DNA of 38,532 nt from Rickettsia sp. GTDB lineage: Bacteria > Pseudomonadota > Alphaproteobacteria > Rickettsiales > Rickettsiaceae. Positions 24,501 through 38,301 of this stretch are shown one piece after another. Location: contig JAHFPS010000011.1 in assembly GCA_023269695.1 (NCBI GenBank), positions 1-38,532 of the forward strand, written 5' to 3'. The position numbers and the translations under genes were made by a program. Under the pieces are notes generated by a model. The model saw only the letters and a list, made by a program, of their open reading frames with translations. It did no database searches and had not been told where the DNA came from. Numbering within the stretch: the first letter of the stretch is position 1; every line of letters begins with the position of its first letter.

Positions 24501-25695
24501 TGAACTTCGCATCATAGAGCATTTTGTTTTTATGCGTTTGGAGAAGATTCTAACAGGACAAATAGTTGTTAGTGGTCCTAAATCGGTAAAGTCCGGTCAA
24601 ATAATTAGCGAGCAAATCCTTGAATCATTATCAAAAGGACAGTTTTGGCAGCTGATTGTTGAAGATGCTGATGTAATGAATGAAATTGAACAAATCAAAC
24701 GTCATTATGATGAAAAGAAAGATAGGCTCAACAAACGTTTTAGTAGTAAAGTAGAAAAATTACAAAGTGGCGATGACTTACCACAAGGGGCTCTTAAAGT
24801 TGTAAAAGTATTTATTGCGACTAAACATAAGCTACAACCTGGAGATAAAATGGCAGGAAGACACGGGAATAAGGGTGTGATCTCCCGTATTATGCCAGAA
24901 GAAGATATGCCATTTTTAGAAGATGGTACAGTAGTTGATATTGTTCTTAACCCTCTTGGTTTACCTTCACGGATGAATATAGGACAGATTCTAGAGACTC
25001 ATCTTGGTTGGGCAGCAGTAAATCTTGGTAAGAAAATATCTTGTATGTTGGATCAAGTTCATAACAATAAAATTGATATGGAAGAGCTTAAATCTTTTGT
25101 ATCGAAAGTATATGGAGATAATTCAACGACAAAAGATATAAAGAAAATGTCTAATGAAGAAATTATGGCATTTTGTAATAACATCGATAAGGGAGTATAT
25201 TTTGCGACTCCGGTTTTTGATGGAGCAAAGGTTGAGAATGTAAAAGAAATGCTAACTCTGGCAGATCAAGACCCATCAGGTCAAATTAGGTTAATTGATG
25301 GCAGAACAGGAGAGTATTTTGATCGTGCAGTTACAGTTGGCTATAAATATTTCCTAAAACTGCACCATTTAGCTGATGATAAAATCCATGCTCGTTCTAT
25401 CGGTCCCTATAGTTTGGTAACTCAGCAACCATTAGGCGGTAAATCGCATTTTGGTGGTCAGAGATTCGGTGAGATGGAATGTTGGGGCTTGCAAGCTTAC
25501 GGTGCTGCTTATACGTTACAAGAAATGCTAACTGTAAAATCGGACGATGTAGTTGGTAGAATTAAAATTTATGAATCTATTGTCCGAGGTGATAATAATT
25601 TTGAATCTGGTATTCCCGAGTCGTTTAACGTGATGATCAAAGAGTTCAGATCCTTATGTTTAAATGTCAAGCTTGAAGATACTACAACAGATTAG
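21589..25695 (+). CDS. rpoB: DNA-directed RNA polymerase beta subunit
   Basis: I start it at the ATG at 21589 ([20 protein letters not shown]), with GGGAG 5 bases upstream; the GTG 33 bases earlier lies in the hairpin. The protein is 1368 residues, normal for rickettsiae. Landmarks are [17 protein letters not shown], the rifampicin pocket [20 protein letters not shown] and RLSALGPGG with wild-type residues at the known resistance positions, [37 protein letters not shown] and the C-terminal [20 protein letters not shown]. It is separated from rpoC by 700 bases of repeats, where most bacteria have a short gap. Confidence 0.98.
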   Translation: MTTQSLSIGKRIRKNFGHINLVASIPNLIEVQKNSYEKGFLQFGVRDFERENKGLQSVLSSIFPIHDPSNIAYLEFAKYEFDNPKYDVEECTQRGLSYAAPLKVTLRLSIWDIDEDTGAREIKGIKEQEVYMGDIPLMTKNGTFIINGTERVVVSQMHRSPGVFFYHDEGKIHSSGKFLYSARVIPYRGSWLDFEFDAKDVMYFRIDRKRKLYATTLLRAIGMSTDEIIKFYYDTVTCFTKNGYWATKFTSESITAHRLVTDLVDADTGNMILASGQKITPRLAKKFAQDGVKNILVEREYLVGKYLSHDLINPDNGEVLAAIGEMITIDMLDSIMTLGILSVDVLAINSQSGPYIRNTLFADKNQNYESALIDIFRVLRPGEPANIEAAKILFNNLFFEPERYDLSEVGRIKMNSRLELNIPESTAILTIEDIKHILKVLVDLKDGKGSIDDIDHLGNRRVRSVGELIENQFRIGLVRMEKSVLERMSVVDLDAVMPHDLVNSKVLVSVVKEFFSTSQLSQFMDQTNPLSEITHKRRLSALGPGGISRERAGFEVRDVHPTHYGRICPIETPEGQNIGLINSMATYARVNKHGFIETPYRKVVDGHVTDKVVYLSAIEEGKYKIAQANAVIDQKGLLQEGLINCRIEGGNFVMVTPTEIDYIDVTPMQVVSVAASLIPFLENDDANRALMGSNMQRQAVPLIRSDAPLVGTGIEGIVAQDSGVSIVALHDGIVEQVESTRIVVRTKEQKSDGSPSVDIYNLLKFQRSNHNTCINQKPLINVGDYVVKGEVIADGPSTDNGEIALGRNVLVAFLPWSGYNFEDSILISERIVKDDVYTSIHIEEFEIIARDTRLGPEEITRDIPNVSDESLRHLDEVGIVYVGAEVKPGDILVGKVTPKSESPMTPEEKLLRAIFGEKASDVRDSSLRVPSGITGTVVEVRVFSRRGVEKDERAIAIEKQQIEKLSKDRDDELRIIEHFVFMRLEKILTGQIVVSGPKSVKSGQIISEQILESLSKGQFWQLIVEDADVMNEIEQIKRHYDEKKDRLNKRFSSKVEKLQSGDDLPQGALKVVKVFIATKHKLQPGDKMAGRHGNKGVISRIMPEEDMPFLEDGTVVDIVLNPLGLPSRMNIGQILETHLGWAAVNLGKKISCMLDQVHNNKIDMEELKSFVSKVYGDNSTTKDIKKMSNEEIMAFCNNIDKGVYFATPVFDGAKVENVKEMLTLADQDPSGQIRLIDGRTGEYFDRAVTVGYKYFLKLHHLADDKIHARSIGPYSLVTQQPLGGKSHFGGQRFGEMECWGLQAYGAAYTLQEMLTVKSDDVVGRIKIYESIVRGDNNFESGIPESFNVMIKEFRSLCLNVKLEDTTTD

Positions 25696-25728
25696 TTTCG
25701 AGGAAGTAATATAGCACCAGACTAACAT

Positions 25729-25856
25729 CGTCATTGCGAGGAGCTACTTTAGTAGCGACGAAGCAATCCATAAAAGTGAGTAGAAATGGATTGCCACTAC
25801 ACTCACGTGGTCTCGCAATGACGCTGTTTGATGTGTTGATTTTACCCGGACACTAG
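25729..25856. repeat. GTCATTGCGAGG repeat and CTAGTGTCCGGG end after rpoB
   Basis: A 95-bp hairpin repeat (25729-25823) is followed by TTTTACCCGGACACTAG at 25840-25856, the inverse of the element end at 3375. The stretch 25857-25973 that follows is AT-rich and shows no feature. Confidence 0.65.
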
Positions 25857-25973
25857 TGCCTACACGGGAATAACACTTTTATGCAAAAATAATGAAAGCA
25901 GCTATTAGTGCAACATAAAAATCTGCTATATTTATAGATATAACCTAATTTGGAATAACTTGCTATAGCTAAC

Positions 25974-26342
25974 CTGAATAAGTTCTTGATATCCTAGGAG
26001 ACTGTCGGAAATGACTAAAGTAATTCTATATTTGGCTCTTTTTGGCTGCGAATAAACATGATTTTCTTGAAATAGGTACACTATTCCTGCAAAAATCCTA
26101 TTTATTCTCACCGAAAAATAGCTCAAAATATAATTAATTAGTCATCTCCGACAGTCTCCTAGGCGTCATTGCGAGGAGGCGTAAGCCGACGAAGCAATCC
26201 ATTTTTGTGTCATCCCTGCGAAAGCAGGGATCTAGATTCCCGCTTATGCCGGAATGACAACTTACAATTGCTTCGTCGCTACTAAAGTAGCTCCTCGCTA
26301 ATAGCGAGGAAGCTCTATATAACTTTAACGGGTTAGCTATAT
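25974..26342. repeat. Composite nested repeat between rpoB and rpoC
   Basis: The outer ends TATAGCTAACCTGAATAAGT and ACGGGTTAGCTATA frame, in order, the 169-bp mini-element (25994-26162), a GTCATTGCGAGGAGGCGTAA repeat, and the 50-bp GTCATCCCTGCG insert (26209-26258) inside that repeat. There is no gene. Confidence 0.8.
25994..26162. mobile_element. 169-bp CTAG-bounded mini-element, copy 3
   Basis: Opposite orientation to copies 1 and 2, same length, CTAG at both edges. The flanks joined together read GATATC-CTAG-GCGTC; an unoccupied relative at 9404-9416 reads GATATCCCAGGCGTC. Confidence 0.9.
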
Positions 26343-26382
26343 ATCGAATTTAGGCTAAACTAGAGCTGATAAAATTTTTTAA

Positions 26383-31076
<4,694 letters not shown>

Positions 31077-31217
31077 TAGTTTATTATAGGGGTTTAAATT
31101 ATTGTTCATAATTCTTCCTTATTGACATAATATTTTAGAGTTCCCATCCTGGTTATTTTATCCTATAAAAAACAGATCGGTCAAAAATTCTTAGTCTAAA
31201 TTTATGGGGTCATTATA

Positions 31218-31682
31218 TCAAGAATTACTAGAACTCACTTTAGTTAATATAGTATCGGCTCTTTTTTCAAACGCATCAACCATCTTCTCGGTGGCATCAG
31301 CAAAGAATATACCAACTAACTTATCAACTATGGCAAACTTCATCTTAAAATCAATAAAGAACTCTATTTTACTATTACTATCTTCTTTAGAAAATTGCCA
31401 TGAATTTTTTAAATATTTAAATGGTCCAGAAATTGCCTCTACTTCAATGGAATATCTCTGCTCTTTCAAATCATTTGAGTATATAATTCTTGATTGATAT
31501 TTATCTGAAAAACCTTTTAGCTGAATTACTAATTCAGCTATAATTTGATTCTCATTCTCTGAGATGATTTTAGCCGCCCTGCACCATGGTAAGAACTCAG
31601 GATATGACTTTACGTCAAGAACTAAGTAAAATAATTCCTGTGCATTATATGGTAAGACTTTGACTTGATGAAAACTTGGCAT
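31218..31682 (-). CDS. ratA: RatA/COQ10-family ubiquinone-binding START-domain protein
   Basis: The 154-residue protein begins MPSFHQVKVLPYNAQELFYL and has VLDVKSYPEFLPWCRAAKII, the signature of the COQ10/RatA polyketide-cyclase-like family. Mitochondrial COQ10 binds coenzyme Q and supports respiration; E. coli RatA was described as blocking 70S ribosome assembly. In an aerobic relative of mitochondria the COQ10-type role is more likely. The C-terminal end is a helix followed by a short Ser-rich tail. It lies 7 bases downstream of the SDHAF4-like gene, another respiratory helper. Confidence 0.85.
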   Translation of the reverse strand: MPSFHQVKVLPYNAQELFYLVLDVKSYPEFLPWCRAAKIISENENQIIAELVIQLKGFSDKYQSRIIYSNDLKEQRYSIEVEAISGPFKYLKNSWQFSKEDSNSKIEFFIDFKMKFAIVDKLVGIFFADATEKMVDAFEKRADTILTKVSSSNS

Positions 31683-31689
31683 AAATTTT

Positions 31690-31818
31690 TTAAAAATCAG
31701 TTACTCTACCTTTATGCTGCCAATCTCCATGGATAGTTGGTTCTTGACCTTTAAAACCACCTATTTCCTTTTGCTTTTCTTTTTTATCTTTTATGGTATT
31801 ATCTTTTTTATTATCCAT
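31690..31818 (-). CDS. SDHAF4-like small protein (DUF1674)
   Basis: On the minus strand an ATG at 31818 opens a 42-residue frame reading MDNKKDNTIKDKKEKQKEIG, then GFKGQEPTIHGDWQHKGRVT, then DF and stop. The ending GGxKGxEPTxxGDWxxKGRVTDF is the diagnostic C-terminal motif of DUF1674 / succinate dehydrogenase assembly factor 4, which in mitochondria helps flavinylated SdhA join complex II. The N-terminus is all Lys, Asp and Glu. It is easily missed because of its length. It lies between the PEP mutase-like gene and ratA, same strand. Confidence 0.85.
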   Translation of the reverse strand: MDNKKDNTIKDKKEKQKEIGGFKGQEPTIHGDWQHKGRVTDF

Positions 31819-31840
31819 AAATGTACTAGTCTTCTCCTAA

Positions 31841-32650
31841 TTACATCTTTTTATTTGTATCTATACATGTTAACGCTTCAGTTGCAGATTTCTCCAATTC
31901 TTGCATTACTGCAATATATGGGAAAGGACCGTAACTAATTCTAGATACACCTAGATCAACAAGGTTTTTTACTACCGTTACATTTTGCACCATTATGTTC
32001 ACAGGAATAGGTGACGATTCACATAATTGCTTTATAAATTTATGATTTGCTAACCCTGGTACAAAAAACCCATCGGCTCCAGCTTCTGTATAAGATTTGC
32101 TTCGTTCAATAGCTTCCTTTAAGTCTTGCTCATTATGCTCAGATGTATTTTTTTGAAGAAAGATATCCGTTCTAGCATTAATAAACATGCTAGGCAATAA
32201 TGATTCCATTATAGTTTCTTTAATTGCTTTAATTCGTTTACATTGCTCTTCTATAGAGTACCTTTCCTTTTCTCTCCCTATAATTTGGTCTTCAAAATTT
32301 ATACCAATTGCACCTGTTTCAACTACGAGACCAACATTTTCTTTTAACTCACTTAACTTTGATGAAAATCCTGATTCAAAATCAAAATTTACTGGTAATT
32401 TGACTTTTTCAATAATATTCTTTAAATTCTGCAAGGCTAACTTAAATGGGAATTTTTCACCATCTTCATAACCATAAGATTTTGCTATCGCCCAGCTACT
32501 TGTAGCTAATGCTTTTGCTCCAGACTTTTCCACAACCTGTGCTGATCCAACATCCCAAATATTGTGCAACACTAAAGGATTACCCTTTCTGTGAAGTGTT
32601 TTAAACAAGCTATCTTCTATTTCTGTGAACTTTCTTTTCATATCACTCAC
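31841..32650 (-). CDS. Isocitrate lyase / PEP mutase family protein
   Basis: The 269-residue protein is a TIM-barrel enzyme of the ICL/PEPM family. Metal-binding and catalytic stretches are visible: LVLHNIWDVGSAQVVEKSGA near the N-terminus, LPVNFDFESGF (about 85-95), GAIGINFEDQ (113-122) and FINARTDIFL (157-165). The KKCGH loop of true isocitrate lyases is missing, and the length suits the PEP mutase, methylisocitrate lyase or oxaloacetate decarboxylase-type members. Substrate is therefore open. Genes of this type are uncommon in reduced rickettsial genomes. It ends 22 bases before the SDHAF4-like gene on the same strand. Confidence 0.85.
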   Translation of the reverse strand: MSDMKRKFTEIEDSLFKTLHRKGNPLVLHNIWDVGSAQVVEKSGAKALATSSWAIAKSYGYEDGEKFPFKLALQNLKNIIEKVKLPVNFDFESGFSSKLSELKENVGLVVETGAIGINFEDQIIGREKERYSIEEQCKRIKAIKETIMESLLPSMFINARTDIFLQKNTSEHNEQDLKEAIERSKSYTEAGADGFFVPGLANHKFIKQLCESSPIPVNIMVQNVTVVKNLVDLGVSRISYGPFPYIAVMQELEKSATEALTCIDTNKKM

Positions 32651-32721
32651 CTTATGTTGTCTTATATTTTTTGCATTTTGCAGAAGCCCTTATTTGGACT
32701 CAGTAGAAACCTTCATAGAAC

Positions 32722-32890
32722 CTAGGAGACTGTCGGAAATAACTAAAGTAATTCTATATTTGGCTCTTTTTGGCTGCTAATAAACAGGATTTTCTTGAAA
32801 TAGGTACACTATTCCTTCAAAAATCCTATTTATTCTCGCCTAAAAATAGCTCAAAATATAATTAATTAGTTATCTCCGACAGTCTCCTAG
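32722..32890. mobile_element. 169-bp CTAG-bounded mini-element, copy 5
   Basis: Same length and orientation as copies 3 and 4, with CTAG at both edges. It lies between the PEP mutase-like gene (upstream side) and bamA (downstream side). Confidence 0.9.
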
Positions 32891-32891
32891 T

Positions 32892-32914
32892 ATCGGGATA
32901 AGAATTATCCCGAT
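32892..32914 (-). terminator. Hairpin downstream of bamA
   Basis: ATCGGGATAA and TTATCCCGAT form a perfect 10-base stem with a 3-base loop, beginning 11 bases after the bamA stop on the minus strand. There is no strong T run on the minus side, so termination is likely but not certain. Confidence 0.5.
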
Positions 32915-32924
32915 TTCGTCTATG

Positions 32925-35240
32925 TTAAAAATGTGTAGAAAACTTTAGATGGAAAGTTTGCTTTTCATCATAAGGTCTTTTTTTAATTGGCCAAGCCCAG
33001 TCCATTCTGATAGGTGCAAAGCGAGTGACCCACATAAAACCTACCCCAACAGAAGCACGAAGCGACTTATCATTATAAAAACTATCAGCGGTATAAATAC
33101 TTTTAGAATTTAATCCTACACCCCAAAGACTACCAGCATCCATAAAAACAGCCCCAGTCACATTAAAGTCTTCTGGTAAACCAGTTGGGAAGTTAAGTTC
33201 TGTTGAAAATGTGTAATATTTTTCTCCACCAAGACCTTCATTTGTTCTTTTTTCTCTAGGACCTATTCCACTGGCAGCAAATCCTCTAAGGCTATAATCA
33301 CCCAAATTAAAGCGATCAGAAATTCTGACAGTTTTTCCTCCTACACCCATAATATCACCGACACTACTGGTAATTTTCAAAGTGAGCTTATTGTTAATAA
33401 AAGATTTAAAATATTTACCATCTAGTTCATGTTTTAGATATTTATTATTACCTCCAACACCAGCAAATTCTTGGGTACCACTGATAATGTAACCATTTTT
33501 AGGAATAATCTTACTGTCAAGTTGATCATAAGTGATAGTATGTCCGATGGCGGATGTTATGAATTTTCCCATCTGTTCATATAAGAATATAGAACTCGGA
33601 TTGCCTGGAGAGCTTAATATGTCTCTCTTAATAGTATGGTCAATTTCATGACTTAAATCTTCCGCAATATCATAACCAAGAGAGGTTTTGAGTCCTATAG
33701 ATTTTAACGTATAATTTTGATCTCCTTGTGAAAGAAAGGAAGTACCACGACCACTATGATTCTTGAAAGCATTGAAACCTAGCGATAAGTCTTTATCAAG
33801 AAAATGAGGTTCGGTTATGCCGCCGTAGTAACTAATACTTTTCTTTCCTACTTGCACTCCAGCATTTAATAATTTTCCGGTACCAATTAAATTGCGTTCC
33901 AAGAATGATACACGTCCAAATAGTCCTCCTGCCGTGTTATAACCGGCATCAAAACTAATTGATGATGTTGATTTTTCCTCAACATCAATATTAATATCAT
34001 ATTTATCTTTTTGTGATGTTGGTGTGACGCTAATAAATATTTTTTCGAAATAATCTAAATTACGTAAATTTCGATCACCTTTTTCGATATAGGAACGATT
34101 AAATATATCTCCTTCAGAAATTTTAAATTCTCGCCTAATAACTTTATCTTCAGTTTTTAGATTATTAGTAATATTAATTTGATTAATATACACTTTATCT
34201 GCCTTATCTATAACAAATTTAACATCGACAGTATGATCAGGATTTTTACTACTTGTGTCAGGATAAACACTAATCCCTGGATAACCTTGACTGGCAAAAT
34301 ATGCAGTTAGTTTATCGGTTATTTTATTTAAACTATTAATATTAAATATTTCACCGGAGGTAACATTAATATATTTTTTAATTTCATTTATATCAATATT
34401 AGGTAATTTATTATCAATAGTAATGTTACCAAAATTATATTTTGCTCCTTCTTCAATAGAGTAAGTAATGGTAAAATATTCCTTGGTTGGATTCAGTTCT
34501 GCTGTAACAGAAATAACGCGGAAATCGGCAAATCCTACTGACTGATAAAATTCCTTTAGCAATTCTTTATCATATTCCAAGCGGTCTGGATCGTAGGTAT
34601 CATTAGTTTCTAAAAAGCTAAACCATTTTGATTGTTTTGTTAGGATAACAGATTGCAGTTCATTAGTACGATAATTATTATTTCCTTGGAAATAAATTTG
34701 TTTAACAGTTGTTTTAGGTCCTTCTGCAATATCAAAAGTAACTTTTACTCGATCATTCTCAAGCTTTTCAATTTGTGGGGTGACAGTTGTCGAATAACGA
34801 CCGGAACGTTTGTACATCTCCCTAATTTTTTCAACATCCAGTTGGATTTTAGCCAGACTCATTGATTCGCCAGACATAGTAAGTACTTCCTTCGATAATG
34901 CGGAGGTTTTGATTTTAGAATTACCCTTGAATATTACTTTAGTAATAAAAGGAGTTTCTGAGACAGTAACTATCAAATTACCACCATTTACTAGTTTAAT
35001 AGTTATATTCTCAAATAAAGATGTTGCGTAAAGATTTTTGATTGCCTCATCTTCTCTTAACGAACTATATTCTTCTCCAACTCGAAGCTTTAAGTAATTT
35101 TCAATAGTCGAGCTTTCAATTCTTTTGTTACCTTGAATAGTTATTTTTTTAACATACTCAGCTGATAAAGCGGAGACATTATATAAAATAGTTGTTGCCA
35201 AAACAGCTATTTTAATGGTTGATTTGATGTTTGTTTTCAC
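32925..35240 (-). CDS. bamA: Outer membrane protein assembly factor BamA
   Basis: BamA inserts beta-barrel proteins into the outer membrane. The 771-residue protein has a signal peptide (first about 27 residues, ending SALSA), then five POTRA domains starting EYVKKITIQGNKRIESSTIE, with further starts near VTVSETPFITKVIFKGNSKI and KQIYFQGNNNYRTNELQSVI. A C-terminal barrel follows with the lid-lock motif YSLRGFAASGIGPR, ending in the required terminal Phe (FSTHF). rseP lies upstream on the same strand, as in many bacteria, but a 173-bp repeat now separates the two. Confidence 0.96.
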   Translation of the reverse strand: MKTNIKSTIKIAVLATTILYNVSALSAEYVKKITIQGNKRIESSTIENYLKLRVGEEYSSLREDEAIKNLYATSLFENITIKLVNGGNLIVTVSETPFITKVIFKGNSKIKTSALSKEVLTMSGESMSLAKIQLDVEKIREMYKRSGRYSTTVTPQIEKLENDRVKVTFDIAEGPKTTVKQIYFQGNNNYRTNELQSVILTKQSKWFSFLETNDTYDPDRLEYDKELLKEFYQSVGFADFRVISVTAELNPTKEYFTITYSIEEGAKYNFGNITIDNKLPNIDINEIKKYINVTSGEIFNINSLNKITDKLTAYFASQGYPGISVYPDTSSKNPDHTVDVKFVIDKADKVYINQINITNNLKTEDKVIRREFKISEGDIFNRSYIEKGDRNLRNLDYFEKIFISVTPTSQKDKYDINIDVEEKSTSSISFDAGYNTAGGLFGRVSFLERNLIGTGKLLNAGVQVGKKSISYYGGITEPHFLDKDLSLGFNAFKNHSGRGTSFLSQGDQNYTLKSIGLKTSLGYDIAEDLSHEIDHTIKRDILSSPGNPSSIFLYEQMGKFITSAIGHTITYDQLDSKIIPKNGYIISGTQEFAGVGGNNKYLKHELDGKYFKSFINNKLTLKITSSVGDIMGVGGKTVRISDRFNLGDYSLRGFAASGIGPREKRTNEGLGGEKYYTFSTELNFPTGLPEDFNVTGAVFMDAGSLWGVGLNSKSIYTADSFYNDKSLRASVGVGFMWVTRFAPIRMDWAWPIKKRPYDEKQTFHLKFSTHF

Positions 35241-35273
35241 AAGAACCTTCTTTATATTTTGATTTTATATGAA

Positions 35274-35446
35274 TATAGCTAACCCGAATAACATTATGCC
35301 AAATTCACAGACGTCATTGCGAGAAGGCGTAAGCCGACGAAGCAATCCATTTATAATTACCTTCTTGGATTTAGATTGCTTCGTTGCCACTAAAGTGCCT
35401 CCTCGCAATGACGCCTGGGGTCTCAAGAGCTTATTCAGGTTATATA
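35274..35446. repeat. GCTAACC-bounded repeat between bamA and rseP
   Basis: TATAGCTAACCCGAATAACA at one edge and TTCAGGTTATATA at the other flank one GTCATTGCGAGAAGGCGTAA hairpin repeat. The right portion GCCTGGGGTCTCAAGAGCTT is the inverse of a variant of the flank seen at 9388-9416 and 25980-25994. It sits inside a conserved gene pair. Confidence 0.75.
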
Positions 35447-35454
35447 TAACTTAA

Positions 35455-36525
35455 TCATTTAAAAACTAAGTTTTTTATATCATTTGACAGAGAAATTACA
35501 ATAAGAAAAATAATTATCCCCATACCTAATCTTAGTATAACATTTTTTATTGCCCCACTAAGTGTTTTTCCAAAAATTATTTGATATATTATAAATGCTA
35601 AATGTCCACCATCTAGAACTGGAATCGGTAGTAAATTAAGTAAACCTAGATTAATTGATATCATGGCAACAAATAGTGCAAAATTTGCTACCCCTTGTTC
35701 TAAAGATTTCCCTGATTCTTTGGCAATGGTAATTGGTCCACCAATTTCATTTAGTGATCTTGTCCCCATTAGCATTTGTCCAAAATGTTTTAAAATTAAA
35801 TTTGAGATATAAATAACATCTATAGAACCTTGATAGATACTTTGAAAAATATTCATCTTAATGTAAATAGGTTCATTTTTAGCAATAATTCCTAGATAAG
35901 GTCTTTTTATGTTAGGTTGATTGTCCATTTTTATCTCTGTAGGAGTTATAGAGATATCAATAACCTCATCATTTCTTTCCACCAAAAGATGGAGAGGTTT
36001 GATTCCATTGGTTAATAGGTTGCTTTGTAAATCGGCAAAATTGTTGATTTTGTTAGTATTGACCAAAATGATTTTATCATTTTTTGCAAGTCCAGCTAGT
36101 TCCGCGGGGGAATTAGCTACCACTTCACCAATTATTGGCGGTATTTCTACTTGACCGTGAGAAAAATAAATAGTTGTGAATATCAAAATGGCTAACAAGT
36201 AATTAGCTATAGGTCCAGCAGCTATAATTAAGAATTGGGCATAAAGAGGTTTGCTAAGAAAAGCCAAACTCGAATGCTTTGAAGAATTGGGTTTTCCAGG
36301 TGATGCATGGTCAAATCCATAAATTTTAACGTAACCACCGAAGGGTAGGGTACAAATTTTCCATTTCACACCATCTTTGTCTATTTTAGAGAATAATTCT
36401 TTGCCAAAACCTATCGAAAATTCCTCGACCTTTACTCCAAACATTTTAGCTACGTAATAATGACCAAATTCGTGAATAAATACTAATAAGCTGATGGTCA
36501 GAATAAATCCAAATATTGATAACAT
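35455..36525 (-). CDS. rseP: Site-2 intramembrane zinc protease RseP
   Basis: RseP cuts membrane-bound substrates such as anti-sigma factors or signal peptide remnants. I start it at the ATG at 36525 (MLSIFGFILTISLLVFIHEF), giving 356 residues; ATGs at 36534 and 36597 are in frame but add untypical sequence. It has the zinc motif HEFGH (residues 18-22), a PDZ domain around GEVVANSPAELAGLAKNDKI, and the second active-site motif NLLPIPVLDGGHL with the third metal ligand Asp. Several membrane segments are visible. Confidence 0.93.
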   Translation of the reverse strand: MLSIFGFILTISLLVFIHEFGHYYVAKMFGVKVEEFSIGFGKELFSKIDKDGVKWKICTLPFGGYVKIYGFDHASPGKPNSSKHSSLAFLSKPLYAQFLIIAAGPIANYLLAILIFTTIYFSHGQVEIPPIIGEVVANSPAELAGLAKNDKIILVNTNKINNFADLQSNLLTNGIKPLHLLVERNDEVIDISITPTEIKMDNQPNIKRPYLGIIAKNEPIYIKMNIFQSIYQGSIDVIYISNLILKHFGQMLMGTRSLNEIGGPITIAKESGKSLEQGVANFALFVAMISINLGLLNLLPIPVLDGGHLAFIIYQIIFGKTLSGAIKNVILRLGMGIIIFLIVISLSNDIKNLVFK

Positions 36526-36609
36526 ACAACTCATTATTTTAAAGAGGTTTACTAAGTTATAGTTTTTTGCTATATCTAATAGATTAAGTGATAACAAATG
36601 TTATTTATG

Positions 36610-36854
36610 TATAGCTAACTCGACTAGCATCACTCCGTCATTGCGAGGAGCCGTTTTACGGCGACGAAGCAATCCAAATCTAATCGTTTTCTCTTGGATT
36701 GCTTCGTCGCTACTAAAGTAGCTCCTCGCAATGACGTTGGGTAAAGAATATTTTCGTCATTGCGAGACCACGTAGTGGTCGTGGCAATCCACATTTATTA
36801 GATTGCTTCGTCGCCGTAAAGCGGCTCCTCGCTATAGACACCAGTTTGCTATAG
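36610..36854. repeat. Two tandem GTCATTGCGAG repeats between rseP and nusB
   Basis: The outer ends TATAGCTAACTCGACTAGCA and TTTGCTATAG enclose two consecutive hairpin repeats, the first with GCGAGGAGCCGTTTTACGGC and the second with GCGAGACCACGTAGTGGTCG. This fills the divergent spacer between rseP and nusB; any promoters for the two genes must lie within or beside it. Confidence 0.75.
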
Positions 36855-36903
36855 GGATGACATTAACCTGTATTAATATTACTAATAACTATTGAAAAAT
36901 TTT

Positions 36904-37413
36904 ATGACCTCAGCCAAGATTAACACCAAAACAATAGCACGTATTGCTGCGGTACAAGCAATTTATCAGTATAAACCGGAAAGCCCTGAGCAAAACATAG
37001 AACAAATCATACAGCAAATTATTCAATTTTATCAAGATGAGCGAGTAGCTAATAATTCAACAACCAATCTAACAGCTAGTTTAAACAAATCAATAAAAGT
37101 AAAATTAAGTATAAGCTATTTTGAGTTGTTAGTAAAGTCTGTAGTTGTAAATTTACCTCAAATTGATAATATGATATCGAGGCATTTAACATCTGAATGG
37201 CAAATTACTAGCTTGCCTGTTCTACTTCTTGCTCTTTTGCGTGTGGCAATTTGTGAATTACAATTTTTGCCAAATGTACCAAGTAAAGTGGTAATTAATG
37301 AATTCACCGATATTACAAGTGATATGTTGAGTGAGAACGAGGTTGGTTTTGTTAATTCTGTATTAGATAGAATTGCTAAAGAATCTAGCGAGATTATGTC
37401 CCATGACATCTAA
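36904..37413 (+). CDS. nusB: Transcription antitermination factor NusB
   Basis: NusB binds boxA RNA with NusE for rRNA antitermination. I prefer the ATG at 36904 ([20 protein letters not shown]) to the TTG at 36892. The 169-residue protein is the all-helical NusB fold, with [13 protein letters not shown] at the N-terminus, [18 protein letters not shown] and [20 protein letters not shown], then [13 protein letters not shown]. Its end overlaps rlmE by 11 bases. Confidence 0.93.
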   Translation: MTSAKINTKTIARIAAVQAIYQYKPESPEQNIEQIIQQIIQFYQDERVANNSTTNLTASLNKSIKVKLSISYFELLVKSVVVNLPQIDNMISRHLTSEWQITSLPVLLLALLRVAICELQFLPNVPSKVVINEFTDITSDMLSENEVGFVNSVLDRIAKESSEIMSHDI

Positions 37414-38134
37414 CATATTAGGTTTTAGAGGTAAGTTTGTTGCCGTTAAAACTGCAAAAAGGCGAAAAACCTCATCAAAAGAGTGGCTTGCCCGCCAATT
37501 AAACGATCCCTATGTTGCTAAAGCAAAGCTTGATGGTTACAGATCCAGGTCAGCTTATAAGCTGTTGGAAATTAATGAGAAATTTAATTTGTTAAAACCA
37601 GGGATGAAATTAGTTGATTTAGGTGCTGCACCAGGTGGATGGAGTCAAGTTGCTGCCAAAATTATTAAATCTGATGGGTCCGGGAGTAATAATAGCATGA
37701 TAGTTGCAGTTGATTTACTTGATATTGAACCAATCATTGGTGTAGATTGTCTGCAAAAAGACTTTTATGCTGAAGGTACCGAGGAAATGATTATAAAAAT
37801 GCTAGATGGTAATGCTGATATTGTAATGAGTGATATGGCTGCGAACACAACAGGTCATGCAACAACTGATCATATTCGGACTCTTGATTTATGTGAGCAT
37901 GCGATTGACTTTGCCTTAAAAGTTTTAAAACCGGGGGGACATTTTATTGCTAAAATCTTTCGAGGTGGTACAGAAAATAGTGTGCTGAACAGAATTAAAC
38001 TTAATTTTCATAAGGTCAGGCATTTTAAACCATCTTCTAGCCGTAAAGAGTCAGTAGAGGTTTATTTAATCGCTTTAAACAGGAAACATACCTATATTAA
38101 CTCGATTAGTATTTACCATGCAAACTGGCACTAG
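37403..38134 (+). CDS. rlmE: 23S rRNA (uridine-2552-2'-O)-methyltransferase RlmE (FtsJ)
   Basis: RlmE methylates U2552 in the A loop of 23S rRNA late in 50S assembly. I start it at the ATG at 37403, inside the end of nusB, giving 243 residues. It has the S-adenosylmethionine motif [18 protein letters not shown] and the catalytic K-D-K-E set in [34 protein letters not shown] and SVEVYLIAL. The last 15 or so residues (about [15 protein letters not shown]) read through TATATTAACTCGATTAGTAT, which resembles the GCTAACC repeat end, so the tail is probably repeat-derived. Confidence 0.93.
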   Translation: MTSNILGFRGKFVAVKTAKRRKTSSKEWLARQLNDPYVAKAKLDGYRSRSAYKLLEINEKFNLLKPGMKLVDLGAAPGGWSQVAAKIIKSDGSGSNNSMIVAVDLLDIEPIIGVDCLQKDFYAEGTEEMIIKMLDGNADIVMSDMAANTTGHATTDHIRTLDLCEHAIDFALKVLKPGGHFIAKIFRGGTENSVLNRIKLNFHKVRHFKPSSSRKESVEVYLIALNRKHTYINSISIYHANWH

Positions 38135-38233
38135 CAAGGCTATAGGCTTGTCTTCTTGATGAGCTAAATAGGAAAGCAAGCCTGAGGTTGTTTCTTCAAA
38201 AGTGACATTGATTCTTGGGTTTTTAGTTGCCAT
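38075..38233 (-). pseudogene. Truncated ribbon-helix-helix antitoxin
   Basis: On the minus strand an ATG at 38233 with AGAGG upstream opens MATKNPRINVTFEETTSGLL followed by SYLAHQEDKPIA. This is the N-terminal DNA-binding part of a ribbon-helix-helix antitoxin of the kind frequent in Rickettsia. After 32 codons the frame passes into repeat sequence (about 38092-38130) and the end of rlmE, stopping at 38075; the toxin-binding part is gone. No toxin gene follows. The start and ribosome site look intact, so a 52-residue hybrid peptide could still be made. Confidence 0.6.
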
Positions 38234-38301
38234 TATACGTACCTCTATTGAGATTCAACATAAATATAATGTAACACTTTTACATCACTTATGTCAAGGA
38301 G

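Noticed and set aside
31204-31497. Plus-strand frame opposite ratA
   Set aside because: It is antisense to the well-supported RatA/COQ10 gene and shows no domain of its own.
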